A DNA stretch of 64,000 nucleotides from Blautia glucerasea (GCF_013304385.1 NZ_JAAITU010000019.1:1-64000), one strand, 5' to 3'; counted from the first letter of the stretch, positions 55,043 to 63,929 are shown. Notes: generated by a model not told the origin, from the letters alone. A program made the numbers and translations.

Positions 55043-55555
55043 GTGGATGCAGATTTTCTTTTGATTCACAAAATGAAAAATGGTGATGAAGAAGCTATAG
55101 AGGTATTCGTAAAAAAATACTATTCAACTATACGGAATTATTGTCGATTACATACATACACAGACTGTGATGCAGAAGATATTACTCAAGCAACATTTGA
55201 ACACTTTTTTCGATCATTTAGATCGTATCATCATTTGGGAAAGACTGCTAATTATTTGTATGTGATTGCTCGAAATTTATGTCGGGATAGTTATAAGAAA
55301 AAAAGAGATATTGTGATGGAAGCGTTACCAGATAAGGGGGAAAATCCAATTGCTGTAATTGAGAATAAAATAGATATAGAAGAATCAATAAAAAAACTTC
55401 CAGAAGATTTGCAGGAAGTAGTTATTCTACATTATTTTCAGGATTTGAAATTAAAAGAAGTAGCAGACATTATTGGCATAGGACTTCCTCTTGTAAAATA
55501 TAGGATAGGAAAAGCAAAAGAATTGTTGAGTGTTTATCTGGGGGATAAGAAATGA
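55043..55555 (+). CDS. ECF-type RNA polymerase sigma factor
   Basis: 170 residues from GTG 55043 (AAGGAGGAAAG upstream). Region 2: DCDAEDITQATFEHFFRSF and NYLYVIARNLCRDSYKKK. Region 4: LPEDLQEVVILHYFQDLKLK then EVADIIGIGLPLVKYRIGKA. It is a compact two-domain ECF factor. Its stop overlaps the next gene, a membrane protein that may be its anti-sigma factor. The operon continues with an ABC exporter, suggesting envelope or peptide stress control. Confidence 0.88.
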   Translation: MDADFLLIHKMKNGDEEAIEVFVKKYYSTIRNYCRLHTYTDCDAEDITQATFEHFFRSFRSYHHLGKTANYLYVIARNLCRDSYKKKRDIVMEALPDKGENPIAVIENKIDIEESIKKLPEDLQEVVILHYFQDLKLKEVADIIGIGLPLVKYRIGKAKELLSVYLGDKK

Positions 55556-56316
55556 TGATGACAGTTGATGAAAAATTGCATGCGTATGCAAAAAATCAGA
55601 AGGATAGAAATATAGATGAGAAAAAATTACAACAGACCATTATAAAATCGAAAGAAGCATATTGGGATAGAGAAATCGAAAGAAATATGTCATGGTTAGA
55701 ATTTTTATATCAGCAGGCTTCGTATATACAGAAGCACTGGTGGTTTGCTCAAGGGGCAGTATTACTAATCCTTTGGATGACAATGTTCTTATCAGACAGT
55801 AGTATTTATACAAGGCGCTGCATGGGGATTTTGGCACCGAGTTTTGTAATATTGATACTTCCGGAACTCTGGAAAAATAGAAGCAATGGGGCTATGGAAG
55901 TAGAAGGTGCAACATTTTTTTCCATAAAGAATATATATGCCGCACGAATGCTACTCTTCGGCATGGTAGATGTTTGCCTATTGAGTGTGTTTTTGATAAC
56001 CAGCACTTTTGTGTTACAGATTACATTTATGGATATCTTAATACAATTTATTTTGCCAATGAATGTGACATGCTGCATATGTTTTCGATTACTTTGCAGT
56101 AAAGGAGATGATTATGTATCTTCCACATTATTTTCCTGTCTGATTTGGATTGCTGTTTGGACGCTTGTAGTTCTCAAAGATAGTATTTATGAGCATATAT
56201 CTACATCAATATGGTGTGGAATGATGATATTATCTGTTTTATATTTGTGTTACAGTATTTGGCGAGTATGGAAATGCAGTGAAAGATATTACGAGAGTAA
56301 TGGGGCAAGTGTATAA
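55552..56316 (+). CDS. Membrane protein, possible anti-sigma factor
   Basis: 254 residues, ATG overlapping the sigma factor stop. The first 60 residues are cytoplasmic, charged and helical (DEKLHAYAKNQKDRNIDEKK). About six membrane helices follow from residue 65 to 240, with a Trp/Cys-rich style. Coupling to an ECF gene and a cytoplasmic N-terminal domain suggest anti-sigma activity, but no zinc-binding motif is seen. It may also be an ABC transporter partner. Confidence 0.55.
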   Translation: MMMTVDEKLHAYAKNQKDRNIDEKKLQQTIIKSKEAYWDREIERNMSWLEFLYQQASYIQKHWWFAQGAVLLILWMTMFLSDSSIYTRRCMGILAPSFVILILPELWKNRSNGAMEVEGATFFSIKNIYAARMLLFGMVDVCLLSVFLITSTFVLQITFMDILIQFILPMNVTCCICFRLLCSKGDDYVSSTLFSCLIWIAVWTLVVLKDSIYEHISTSIWCGMMILSVLYLCYSIWRVWKCSERYYESNGASV

Positions 56317-56385
56317 GACTATTATGGTGTCAATTACGAGAAATCACACAACGGTCGTAATCAGAGAAATGTGAGGAATTTGATT

Positions 56386-57273
56386 ATGGAATTAGAATTG
56401 AAAAAATTAACAAAAGAATTTCAGGGATTTAAAGCAGTTGATGATATCACGCTGACGATGAGTAATGGAGTTTATGGGCTTCTTGGTGTCAACGGTGCTG
56501 GAAAAACAACGCTGATGAGAATGCTCTGCACACTTATTAAACCTACTTCGGGAAGCATATTATGTGATGGAAAAGATATTTTTGCATTGGATGGCGAATA
56601 TAGGAGAATTCTTGGTTATTTACCTCAAGAATTTGGATTTTATCCGGAATTTTCGGTTCATGATTATTTAATGTATATTGCGTCAATTAAAGGAATGCGA
56701 ATAAGTATTGCACGAAAGCGTGTAACAGAACTTCTGCGGCAGGTTGGGTTGGCTAAAATGCAGAATAGAAAAATGAAAAAATTGTCTGGAGGAATGAAAC
56801 GCCGTGCAGGGATTGCCCAAGCTATGCTAAATAACCCAAAGATTTTGATCCTCGATGAGCCTACTGCAGGTCTGGATCCGAATGAAAGGATACGTTTTCG
56901 AAATCTGATCAGTGAATTGTCACAGGATCGTCTCGTGCTATTATCAACACATATTGTGTCGGATATTGAATACATTGCCAACCAGGTGTTATTGATGAAA
57001 GATGGAAAGATTAGCCATTCAGGAACACAAGAAGAGATTATTCAGTCAGTACCAGTAAAAGTATGGAGTTGTGTAGTTGCAAATAATGAAGTTGAAATGT
57101 GGCAAAAACAGTTTAAAGTCTCAAATATGAAAACACTTTCGGATGGAATAGAATTACGCATTTTGTCTGAAAAATCTCCACACTATAATGCGAAAGAGGA
57201 AACGATGACTTTGGAGGACATATTCTTATATTATTTCGGAGAGAAAACAGGTGATGATTATGACGTATTATGA
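56386..57273 (+). CDS. ABC transporter ATP-binding protein
   Basis: 295 residues from ATG 56386. Walker A GVNGAGKTTLMRML, Q-loop YLPQEFGFYPEFS, signature LSGGMKRRAGIAQ, Walker B ILILDEPTAGLDP and H-loop STHIVSDIE are all intact. This is the CcmA/BcrA-like class used in bacteriocin or antibiotic export. The permease gene starts within its last codons. Confidence 0.9.
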   Translation: MELELKKLTKEFQGFKAVDDITLTMSNGVYGLLGVNGAGKTTLMRMLCTLIKPTSGSILCDGKDIFALDGEYRRILGYLPQEFGFYPEFSVHDYLMYIASIKGMRISIARKRVTELLRQVGLAKMQNRKMKKLSGGMKRRAGIAQAMLNNPKILILDEPTAGLDPNERIRFRNLISELSQDRLVLLSTHIVSDIEYIANQVLLMKDGKISHSGTQEEIIQSVPVKVWSCVVANNEVEMWQKQFKVSNMKTLSDGIELRILSEKSPHYNAKEETMTLEDIFLYYFGEKTGDDYDVL

Positions 57274-58489
57274 AATAAAAAAAGTTTTTTCAAAAAAAGG
57301 AAGTAAGGTTGCGCTGATATTTATTTTTATTGTAATTTCAGTAGTCTTGTCTTTTATCATCGGGGATAATAAATATGTGAATCGTAATGGTGATGCGGAA
57401 AGTGGAATATCGGCTATGTTAAAGGTTCGTGAGTTGAAAAAAGAATGGTCAGGAGAACTGACAGAGGATGTGCTTAGAAAAATTATTGAAGAAAATGTCA
57501 GGATTTCACAGACACCGGAAGCTAAGTCGAATGATTTTAGACAGAATGATATAGCATATAGTCAAAGACAGGGTTTCATGGATATAAGGGATTTACTAAA
57601 TTGTGATTATGGAGAGTTTAACGATTATAATTATTATCTGGCAGATTCTCTTTCTCCTGATGAAGCAGTAGATTTTTATTCTAATCGTATCAAAAATTTG
57701 AAAAATTGGTTAGAAACTGATGGAAAGGATCAGTTTTCTGAAAAGGAAAAAAGTTATTTAATAAGAGCGTATGAAAAAATGAAAACCCCTTTATATTATG
57801 ATTATCAAGCGGGATGGAAAAACTTATTTCAATATTCACCCTCAATAATTATGATTTTGACATTGGTATTAGGTTTCCTTTGTGCAGGTATTTTTTCAGG
57901 TGAATTTCAGCTGAAAGCGAATGCAGTTTTTTATTCTTCTTATTATGGCAGAAATAAGGCTGTATGGGCAAAAGTGAAAGCAGGAGCAATCATAATAACG
58001 GCTATTTACTGGGCGGTTATGTTGTTATACACTATGCTTGTTTTGGGAATTCTTGGTGTAGACGGAGCAAATTGTCCCATACAGTCTAGTATGAGTGGGT
58101 GGAAGAGTATTTATAATATCACGAATGCTCAGGAATATATTTTGATAGTTCTTGGTGGATATCTGGGATGTTTATTTATGCAATCTCTAACTATGTTGGT
58201 TTCTGCGAAGACAAACTCATCAGTAATAGCGGTAATCGTGCCTTTTATTTTGATTTTTCTTCCATCATTTTTATCAGGAACAAGTCTACCATTATTAAAT
58301 AAAATTTTGGGACTTCTTCCAGATCAAATGCTTCAAATGAATCAGGTAGTTAAATTTTTTAACTTGTATGAAATCGGAGGAAAAGTGTTTTGCGCAGTTC
58401 CTATTTTAATAATATCGTACTCCATTCTGCTATTATTGATTGTTCCAGTTATTTATTTTATATATCGCAGAAAAGAAGTTTATAATTAG
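57260..58489 (+). CDS. ABC-2 type transporter permease
   Basis: 409 residues from ATG 57260 (earlier starts at 57251 and 57254 are possible). One helix is at about 15-37, then an extracytoplasmic domain of about 150 residues, then five more helices from about 195 to the end. This large loop after the first helix is typical of ABC-2 exporters that handle peptides. It forms a complex with the ATPase encoded just upstream. Confidence 0.8.
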   Translation: MTYYEIKKVFSKKGSKVALIFIFIVISVVLSFIIGDNKYVNRNGDAESGISAMLKVRELKKEWSGELTEDVLRKIIEENVRISQTPEAKSNDFRQNDIAYSQRQGFMDIRDLLNCDYGEFNDYNYYLADSLSPDEAVDFYSNRIKNLKNWLETDGKDQFSEKEKSYLIRAYEKMKTPLYYDYQAGWKNLFQYSPSIIMILTLVLGFLCAGIFSGEFQLKANAVFYSSYYGRNKAVWAKVKAGAIIITAIYWAVMLLYTMLVLGILGVDGANCPIQSSMSGWKSIYNITNAQEYILIVLGGYLGCLFMQSLTMLVSAKTNSSVIAVIVPFILIFLPSFLSGTSLPLLNKILGLLPDQMLQMNQVVKFFNLYEIGGKVFCAVPILIISYSILLLLIVPVIYFIYRRKEVYN

Positions 58490-58590
58490 ATGAAGAAACA
58501 TCTGTTAGAGGGAGTGAAAACATAGGAAAAATATTATTATTATCGTTTAAAGATAGTGAAGAAGAAATAATAGAGTCTGTTCTTGCTGCT

Positions 58591-58953
58591 TTGAAAACCG
58601 GACGAAATATATATTGTGATGAAAAAAATATAAATCCATTGAAAATACATTATGGAGATATTGTTATTTTATTAGCCACAAGAGAATTATTCCGAAAGCA
58701 GAAAAAAATAGATTTGTCTTTTACAGAGTTTGAAATTTTGCATTTATTAATGCGAAGTCCTGGAAGAGTGTTTAGTAAAGAACAAATATATGATATAATC
58801 TGGAATGAACCCTATTCGGGTGATTACAATGTTGTTATGCGACATATCTGCAACATTAGAGAAAAGATAGAAGATGATCCTGGACATCCGGTATATATAC
58901 AAACGGTGCGCGGTGTAGGATATCGGTTTAACGGAAATTTAGGCAGCGAGTGA
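58591..58953 (+). CDS. Receiver-less winged-helix regulator, paralogue
   Basis: The winged-helix domain (FTEFEILHLLMRSPGRVFSK; NEPYSGDYNVVMRHICNIRE; VRGVGYRFNG) closely matches the regulator at 41325-41759. Codons homologous to that protein's N-terminus continue upstream to about 58522 (IGKILLLSFKDSEEEIIESV). However, no usable start is in frame there: the leader reads GTGAAAACATAGG where the paralogue reads GTGATGAATATAGG, as if one base were deleted. Translation could begin at TTG 58591 (120 residues), giving a shortened protein. It follows the ABC exporter genes and may control them. Confidence 0.65.
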   Translation: MKTGRNIYCDEKNINPLKIHYGDIVILLATRELFRKQKKIDLSFTEFEILHLLMRSPGRVFSKEQIYDIIWNEPYSGDYNVVMRHICNIREKIEDDPGHPVYIQTVRGVGYRFNGNLGSE

Positions 58954-58972
58954 AATCGCTGCCTATTATTAT
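58941..58972 (+). terminator. Terminator after ECF-ABC operon
   Basis: AGGCAGCGA pairs with TCGCTGCCT (58941-58949 and 58956-58964), 6-nt loop, followed by an A/T-rich tract. It overlaps the end of the regulator gene. Confidence 0.6.
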
Positions 58973-58976
58973 GGTT

Positions 58977-59183
58977 TTACAAAGAAGGAAGTTTGTTATG
59001 AGAAGATCTTTGTATTTTAGGAGCATCCTGTTTGAGATATTTGGACAGGTTTTGATGTATCAATTCCAACTCTTTTGTTTCTTGCTTAAAGGAAACGTAT
59101 TGAGTATTTATTGACTTCTTGTTGGAAATAAGATTTGAAAGTTGCTCCTGTAACTTATTAGTATTAAGATGCTTGGGAAACAT
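58977..59183 (-). pseudogene. Possible C-terminal remnant of a relaxase-like gene
   Basis: Minus-strand frame of 68 codons, with KLQEQLSNLISNKKSINTQY then SFKQETKELELIHQNLSKYL: a coiled coil like the C-terminal ends of conjugative relaxases. Just upstream an in-frame TAA intervenes, while the preceding sequence still looks coding in the same frame (GHLKAFFDKELYDTLR), so the gene is a decayed fragment. It occupies the 58954-59303 interval, where no intact gene is present. Confidence 0.3.
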
Positions 59184-59303
59184 CCGGAGAAACCATTACC
59201 TCAGGGTGTCGTAAAGTTCTTTATCAAAGAAGGCTTTGAGATGCCCTTTCTTTTTTTATCCAAATCTTTCCTCTTGTTTACATATATAAACCTAAGAAAA
59301 AGC

Positions 59304-59336
59304 TTGACGTTTAAATATTACAAGTGTAATATTTAA
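59304..59336 (+). promoter_or_regulatory. Promoter with BlaI/MecI-type operator
   Basis: -35 TTGACG (59304-59309), 17-bp spacer, -10 TAATAT (59327-59332). A 26-bp palindrome covers the spacer and -10: arms TTAAATATTACA (59311-59322) and TGTAATATTTAA (59325-59336) about a 2-bp centre. The TTACA-N2-TGTAA core is the BlaI/MecI box. Binding there would block the promoter until a beta-lactam signal removes the repressor. No blaI or blaR1 gene is seen in the window. Confidence 0.78.
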
Positions 59337-59367
59337 GAAAATATGAAAAAAGGAGAAATAAAACTAT

Positions 59368-61470
59368 ATGAGAAAAAAGAAAAGAAAAAAACACACGAAG
59401 ATTATTACAAAAATAGTTTTATTTAGCGGTATATTGATTGGTGGTGGAATCGGTATTGTAACAATAATGAATTGTAATGTTCCTGAAAAAAGACTAATGG
59501 AATATATGAAATATATTGAAAAAGGGGAATATGAGCAAATGTATGCCATGCTGGATCAGAAAAAAAGCAGCATGAACAGTAAGGAAGAATTTATAGAACG
59601 AAATTCTAAAATATATGAAGGCATTGAGATGTCTGATCTGTCCATAACCGATATTACAGTAAAAAGACAAGAAAACGGAAATGCGGCAGTTTCCTATACA
59701 ACAAATATGCAGACTGCTGCAGGAAATGTAGAATTTACCAACGATGCGGTATTTTCACATGATTGGACAGGATATCATTTAATCTGGCAGGATCAGTTGA
59801 TTTTTCCAGAGTTATCTGCAACGGATAAAGTTCAGGTAACGTCAGAAGAGGCAAAGAGAGGAGATATTTTAGACAGAAATGGTCGTCAGTTGGCTGGAGA
59901 GGGAACTGCATCTTCGGTAGGAATTGTTCCGGGCAGGATGGAGAACAGAGAAGATACAATAAAAAAACTGGCAGAGTATCTTGGAATTGGAGCAGACGAA
60001 ATTGAGGATAAGTTAAAAGCCGGTTGGGTAAAAGCAGATTCTTTTGTACCAGTAGCAACAATTCCTAAAATACAAGAGGTCGATCTTTTGACAGTGAATC
60101 CGGATAAAACTGTTCTGGAAGAAAAAGAAAAGCAGGACACATTATTGAAGATTCCAGGTATTATGTTATCTGATGTAAAAGTACGAACTTATTATCTAAA
60201 AGAAGTTGCCTCTCATCTGGTAGGGTATGTACAGGCGGTTACAGCCGAAGATTTGCAGGAACATAAAGGGGAAGGGTATCGTACAAACAGTGTGATTGGA
60301 AAGACTGGACTGGAAACGCTTTATGAAAAAGAACTAAAAGGAACAGATGGGTGTGAAATCTGTATTGTAGATGCAAATGGAAATAAAAAAAGTGTTATTG
60401 CATATGAGCCTAGAAAAGATGGAGAAGATATCCATACTACGATTGATGGTGATCTTCAAAGTACTCTTTATGAACAATTTAAAGAAGACAGAGGATGTTC
60501 TGTGGCTTTGAATCCTTACACAGGGGAAGTATTGGCGTTGGTAAGTACGCCATCTTATGATGATAATGATTTTGTACGTGGAATGGACAACAGCCAGTGG
60601 AGTGCATTAAATGAAAATGAAGATAGGCCTTTATACAACCGCTTTCGCCAGACATGGTGTCCTGGCTCAACTTTTAAACCTGTAATTGCTGCAATTGGAT
60701 TAAAAGTGGGGGCATTTACTGCAAATGACGATTTTGGAAATGAGGGTCTGGCGTGGCAGAAAGATTCCTCGTGGGGAGATTATACAGTGACTACACTTCA
60801 TGATTATGAACCTGTGATCTTGAAAAATGCGCTTATTTATTCAGATAATATTTATTTTGCAAAAGCAGCATTAAAAATTGGTGCGGATCAACTGATGCAG
60901 TCTCTAAATCAAATAGGATTTAATCAGGAACTTCCATTTGATATTAAAATGTCAGAGTCCCAATATTCTAATATGGACAAGATAGAAACAGAAATCCAGC
61001 TTGCTGACAGTGGGTATGGACAGGGACAGATTCTGGTAAATCCTTTGCATCTTGCAAGCATTTATACGGCTTTTCTAAATGATGGAAATATGATAAAGCC
61101 ATATCTTCACGCGGATGATGGAAGCACTTCCAGTGAAATCTGGATAAAAGATGCTTTTTCACCACAAATTGTTTCGGAGGTTATGGAGGGGTTAGAGGGT
61201 GTAGTGAATAACCCGGAAGGAACTGGTTATGGAGCATGCCGGGAAGACATTAGATTAGCAGGAAAAACCGGAACAGCGGAACTGAAAGCTACAAAAGAAG
61301 ATACATCTGGAACAGAAATTGGCTGGTTTACAGTTTTTACTACAGATAGAGATACAAAGAATCCTATTTTGCTCATCAGTATGGTAGAGAATGTGAAAGA
61401 TATTGGAGGAAGCGGTTATGTGGTGGAAAAGGATAAGGCGATACTGGATGAATATCTTGGTAATGAATAA
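59368..61470 (+). CDS. MecA/PBP2a-like penicillin-binding protein
   Basis: 700 residues (AAAAGGAG upstream). One N-terminal membrane anchor (residues about 12-35) is followed by a MecA_N/NTF2-like domain (about 38-150), a PBP dimer domain starting EAKRGDILDRNGRQLAGEGT and a transpeptidase domain. Active-site motifs are S434-TFK (WCPGSTFKP), S492-DN (YSDNIYFAK) and K633-TGT (LAGKTGTAE), with spacing like S. aureus PBP2a (403, 462, 597). It crosslinks peptidoglycan; the MecA_N domain and operator control suggest low beta-lactam affinity and inducible resistance, which is inference. Two exported proteins follow in the same operon. Confidence 0.88.
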   Translation: MRKKKRKKHTKIITKIVLFSGILIGGGIGIVTIMNCNVPEKRLMEYMKYIEKGEYEQMYAMLDQKKSSMNSKEEFIERNSKIYEGIEMSDLSITDITVKRQENGNAAVSYTTNMQTAAGNVEFTNDAVFSHDWTGYHLIWQDQLIFPELSATDKVQVTSEEAKRGDILDRNGRQLAGEGTASSVGIVPGRMENREDTIKKLAEYLGIGADEIEDKLKAGWVKADSFVPVATIPKIQEVDLLTVNPDKTVLEEKEKQDTLLKIPGIMLSDVKVRTYYLKEVASHLVGYVQAVTAEDLQEHKGEGYRTNSVIGKTGLETLYEKELKGTDGCEICIVDANGNKKSVIAYEPRKDGEDIHTTIDGDLQSTLYEQFKEDRGCSVALNPYTGEVLALVSTPSYDDNDFVRGMDNSQWSALNENEDRPLYNRFRQTWCPGSTFKPVIAAIGLKVGAFTANDDFGNEGLAWQKDSSWGDYTVTTLHDYEPVILKNALIYSDNIYFAKAALKIGADQLMQSLNQIGFNQELPFDIKMSESQYSNMDKIETEIQLADSGYGQGQILVNPLHLASIYTAFLNDGNMIKPYLHADDGSTSSEIWIKDAFSPQIVSEVMEGLEGVVNNPEGTGYGACREDIRLAGKTGTAELKATKEDTSGTEIGWFTVFTTDRDTKNPILLISMVENVKDIGGSGYVVEKDKAILDEYLGNE

Positions 61471-61479
61471 TTTTTACCT

Positions 61480-61498
61480 TTAAATATTACAAATGTAA
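61480..61498 (+). promoter_or_regulatory. Second BlaI/MecI-type half-palindrome
   Basis: TTAAATATTACA at 61480-61491 repeats the left arm of the pbp operator exactly. With TGTAA at 61494-61498 it forms TTACA-AA-TGTAA. It merges with the ribosome site (AAGAGGA) of the next gene, so a bound repressor would block that gene as well. Confidence 0.6.
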
Positions 61499-61510
61499 GA
61501 GGAAAATGAT

Positions 61511-62668
61511 ATGAAAAAAATTTGGAAAATATTTGTGGGAGTTATTTTTCTTGCTGTCTGTAGTGGATGTGGCATAAAGAAAGAGCAGAAAAAGACAATT
61601 GAAGATACGAAAGAAAAAATTTACAGAGAGTGTGAAATGCTAGCAGAAGGCTATCGGAACATATATGAGAATGCTGTGAAAGAAAATGCACTATATGAGC
61701 TGAGTACAATACAAAAAAGTATGGATTATTTTGGAAAATATGGATATGCAGTAATTGATTCCTACAATCAGCTGGATATGGTTCAAAGTATTAAAGTAGA
61801 TGATTTTTTGAAAAAAGCAGAAAAAGAGAAGAATGGAAAAACTACTATATTTCAAGTTATAGCAGGGGATCATTTTATCCGGTATGATCTGAAAACCAAA
61901 CAGGGGAAAATAGACGTTGAAGTAAGCTCTTTTAAATGGAAAGAGGACACTTGGCAGGAAACATATTATCATGAGTTTAGAGCTAATTCATGGAAATATA
62001 CAGAAAACGGGCATTTCTTTATAGAAGAATATCATCCGGCAGGATATGATGGACCGTCTGGATATCGGGACTTTCGGGTAGCACCGTTAAATAAAAAATG
62101 TCGGGAGTTGAATCGAAAATATATACTTCCTTTTGGATATACACTTAATAAATTGTTTACTTCTAATTGGAGTGAAAAAAATTATGATGGAATAAATTTT
62201 TATGATGTTTTTGATCGTTTACTTTCAATGGAAGAAAAAACTGATGAATTTAAGGAAGGAAAGACTTATGAAATCCCAAAAGAATCATTTGAAACGATAT
62301 TTCAAAAATATTTTAATATAAGCGCAGAGATACTGCAGACAGGAACGGTATTTCACACAGAAATACAGACATATCGGTATCGAACCAGAGGAATCGTATA
62401 TGATTTTGCTCCCACACCATATATTCCATATCCGGAAGTTGTTTCCTACATAGAAAATCAAGATGGAACAATAACACTGGAAGTAAATGCGGTATGGCCA
62501 CAAAAAGAATTAGATCAGGCGTTTTGTCATAGCGTAACCATTCGGCTGTTAGATAAAGATAGATTTCAATATGTATCCAATTATGTATCAAGGTCAGAAA
62601 TAGAGGTTACCTGGTATACAGAAAGATTATCAGACGAAAAGTGGGAGGAATGTTATGGAGATAATTGA
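61511..62668 (+). CDS. Putative lipoprotein of the PBP operon
   Basis: 385 residues. The lipoprotein signal MKKIWKIFVGVIFLAVCSGC has lipobox C-S-G-C and Cys20 as lipidation site. The mature protein is mixed alpha/beta, Tyr/Trp rich, with GYDGPSGYRDFRVAPL near the middle. I do not recognise the family. The C-terminal half is clearly related to the next gene (FRVAPLNKKCRELNRKYILP versus IRIKPLSDECREVSKRCVYL; both then give a LP/L-G-Y motif). It is probably an envelope partner of the PBP, co-induced through the operator at 61480. Confidence 0.6.
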   Translation: MKKIWKIFVGVIFLAVCSGCGIKKEQKKTIEDTKEKIYRECEMLAEGYRNIYENAVKENALYELSTIQKSMDYFGKYGYAVIDSYNQLDMVQSIKVDDFLKKAEKEKNGKTTIFQVIAGDHFIRYDLKTKQGKIDVEVSSFKWKEDTWQETYYHEFRANSWKYTENGHFFIEEYHPAGYDGPSGYRDFRVAPLNKKCRELNRKYILPFGYTLNKLFTSNWSEKNYDGINFYDVFDRLLSMEEKTDEFKEGKTYEIPKESFETIFQKYFNISAEILQTGTVFHTEIQTYRYRTRGIVYDFAPTPYIPYPEVVSYIENQDGTITLEVNAVWPQKELDQAFCHSVTIRLLDKDRFQYVSNYVSRSEIEVTWYTERLSDEKWEECYGDN

Positions 62669-63902
62669 TATGATTACAAAAAGAAAACTGAAAAAGATGA
62701 TGAGCGTTTTATTTATTTCGGGATGCTTTTTCATAGGAAATACAAAATGTAAAGGGGCTGATTTAGAATATATTTCACAGGAAACTGCGAATTATGCTGT
62801 ACAAGAAAGAGGATATGATTTGCCAGTAGATGAAGTCGTGAAAGAAGAAGCTATTGAAGATTGTAAGAATGTTATGAATCAGATGAAAGTCATTTATCAA
62901 AAGGCGGATAAAGGGACTTCATCGAATATAGTAGTTTCTGAGACAGTAATGGAAGAAATGCAGGAAGTATTAAAGGAAAAAAATGTCCCCGTTATTACAT
63001 CAGCACCGTATTCAAATATGGCTAATTATTCTAAAATGGAAGAATTTCTTTTCAGGGCAGAACAGGATCTGACAGGAGATATCGTCTTATATAGGATTAA
63101 CAGGGATGGTGGGATAGAAAGACTCAAATTCAATTATGATGGGACAGATATGTATTTGCTGGCTGTGAAAGCTGTTTGGGGTATGAACGACAATCCATCT
63201 ATTGTATATGTTTCGTATACAAGGATAGAAGAATGGAAATATACAGAAAAAGGCTGGTTTGGTTATACGCTATGCGTTCCAAAGTATCCGGAAGTATCAG
63301 AAGCGGTTGATGGCAGTTCTATGATAAGAATTAAACCTTTAAGTGATGAATGCAGGGAAGTTTCAAAGAGGTGTGTGTATTTGCTTGGATATCAGGGGAA
63401 TAATCTTTTATGTTCTGATTGGGATAGATCTGATATGGAAGGGTTAGATTATAATGGTTTATATGAATATTTATATCGAATGAAATACGGGGAGAGATAT
63501 GAGTTTTCAGGTAACTCAAGTGGAATTCCGGCAGAAGAGTTTGAAAATCTGATAATGGAGTTTTTGCCGATAACAGCAGATCAAATTAAAAAATGGGCAG
63601 TATTTGATTCGGAACATCAAACTTATGACTGGGAACGATTAGGCTGTTTAAATTATAGCCCTACTTATTTTGGAACATCTTTACCGGAGGTCGTTGAAAT
63701 AAGAGATAGCGGAGAGGGAAACAGTGTGTTGGTTGTTGATGCTGTATGTGATACATTTATATGTAATGATGCCGTTATTACAAGTGAGCTGACTGTTAAG
63801 TTCAACGATGATAAGAGTTTTAAATATATGGGGAATAAAATTCTGAATAATGGTACGAAAGAAGTTCCCAAATATCAATATAGAATAAAAAGAAAGAACT
63901 GA
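62655..63902 (+). CDS. Exported protein, paralogue of the PBP-operon lipoprotein
   Basis: 415 residues from ATG 62655 (GGGAGGA upstream; ATG 62670 is an alternative), overlapping the previous gene by 14 bp. The signal peptide is KLKKMMSVLFISGCFFIGNT, with no firm lipobox. The shared central and C-terminal regions with the preceding protein (WKYTEKGWFGYTLCVPKYPE versus WKYTENGHFFIEEYHPAGYD) show tandem duplication. Function unknown; probably works outside the membrane with the PBP and its partner. Confidence 0.6.
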   Translation: MEIIDMITKRKLKKMMSVLFISGCFFIGNTKCKGADLEYISQETANYAVQERGYDLPVDEVVKEEAIEDCKNVMNQMKVIYQKADKGTSSNIVVSETVMEEMQEVLKEKNVPVITSAPYSNMANYSKMEEFLFRAEQDLTGDIVLYRINRDGGIERLKFNYDGTDMYLLAVKAVWGMNDNPSIVYVSYTRIEEWKYTEKGWFGYTLCVPKYPEVSEAVDGSSMIRIKPLSDECREVSKRCVYLLGYQGNNLLCSDWDRSDMEGLDYNGLYEYLYRMKYGERYEFSGNSSGIPAEEFENLIMEFLPITADQIKKWAVFDSEHQTYDWERLGCLNYSPTYFGTSLPEVVEIRDSGEGNSVLVVDAVCDTFICNDAVITSELTVKFNDDKSFKYMGNKILNNGTKEVPKYQYRIKRKN

Positions 63903-63929
63903 TAACAACTATCAGCCCTTTCATATTTG

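Noticed and set aside
63899-63915. Strong terminator at the right end
   Set aside because: The 6-bp stem lacks a T tract and overlaps a stop codon; too weak to list as a terminator.
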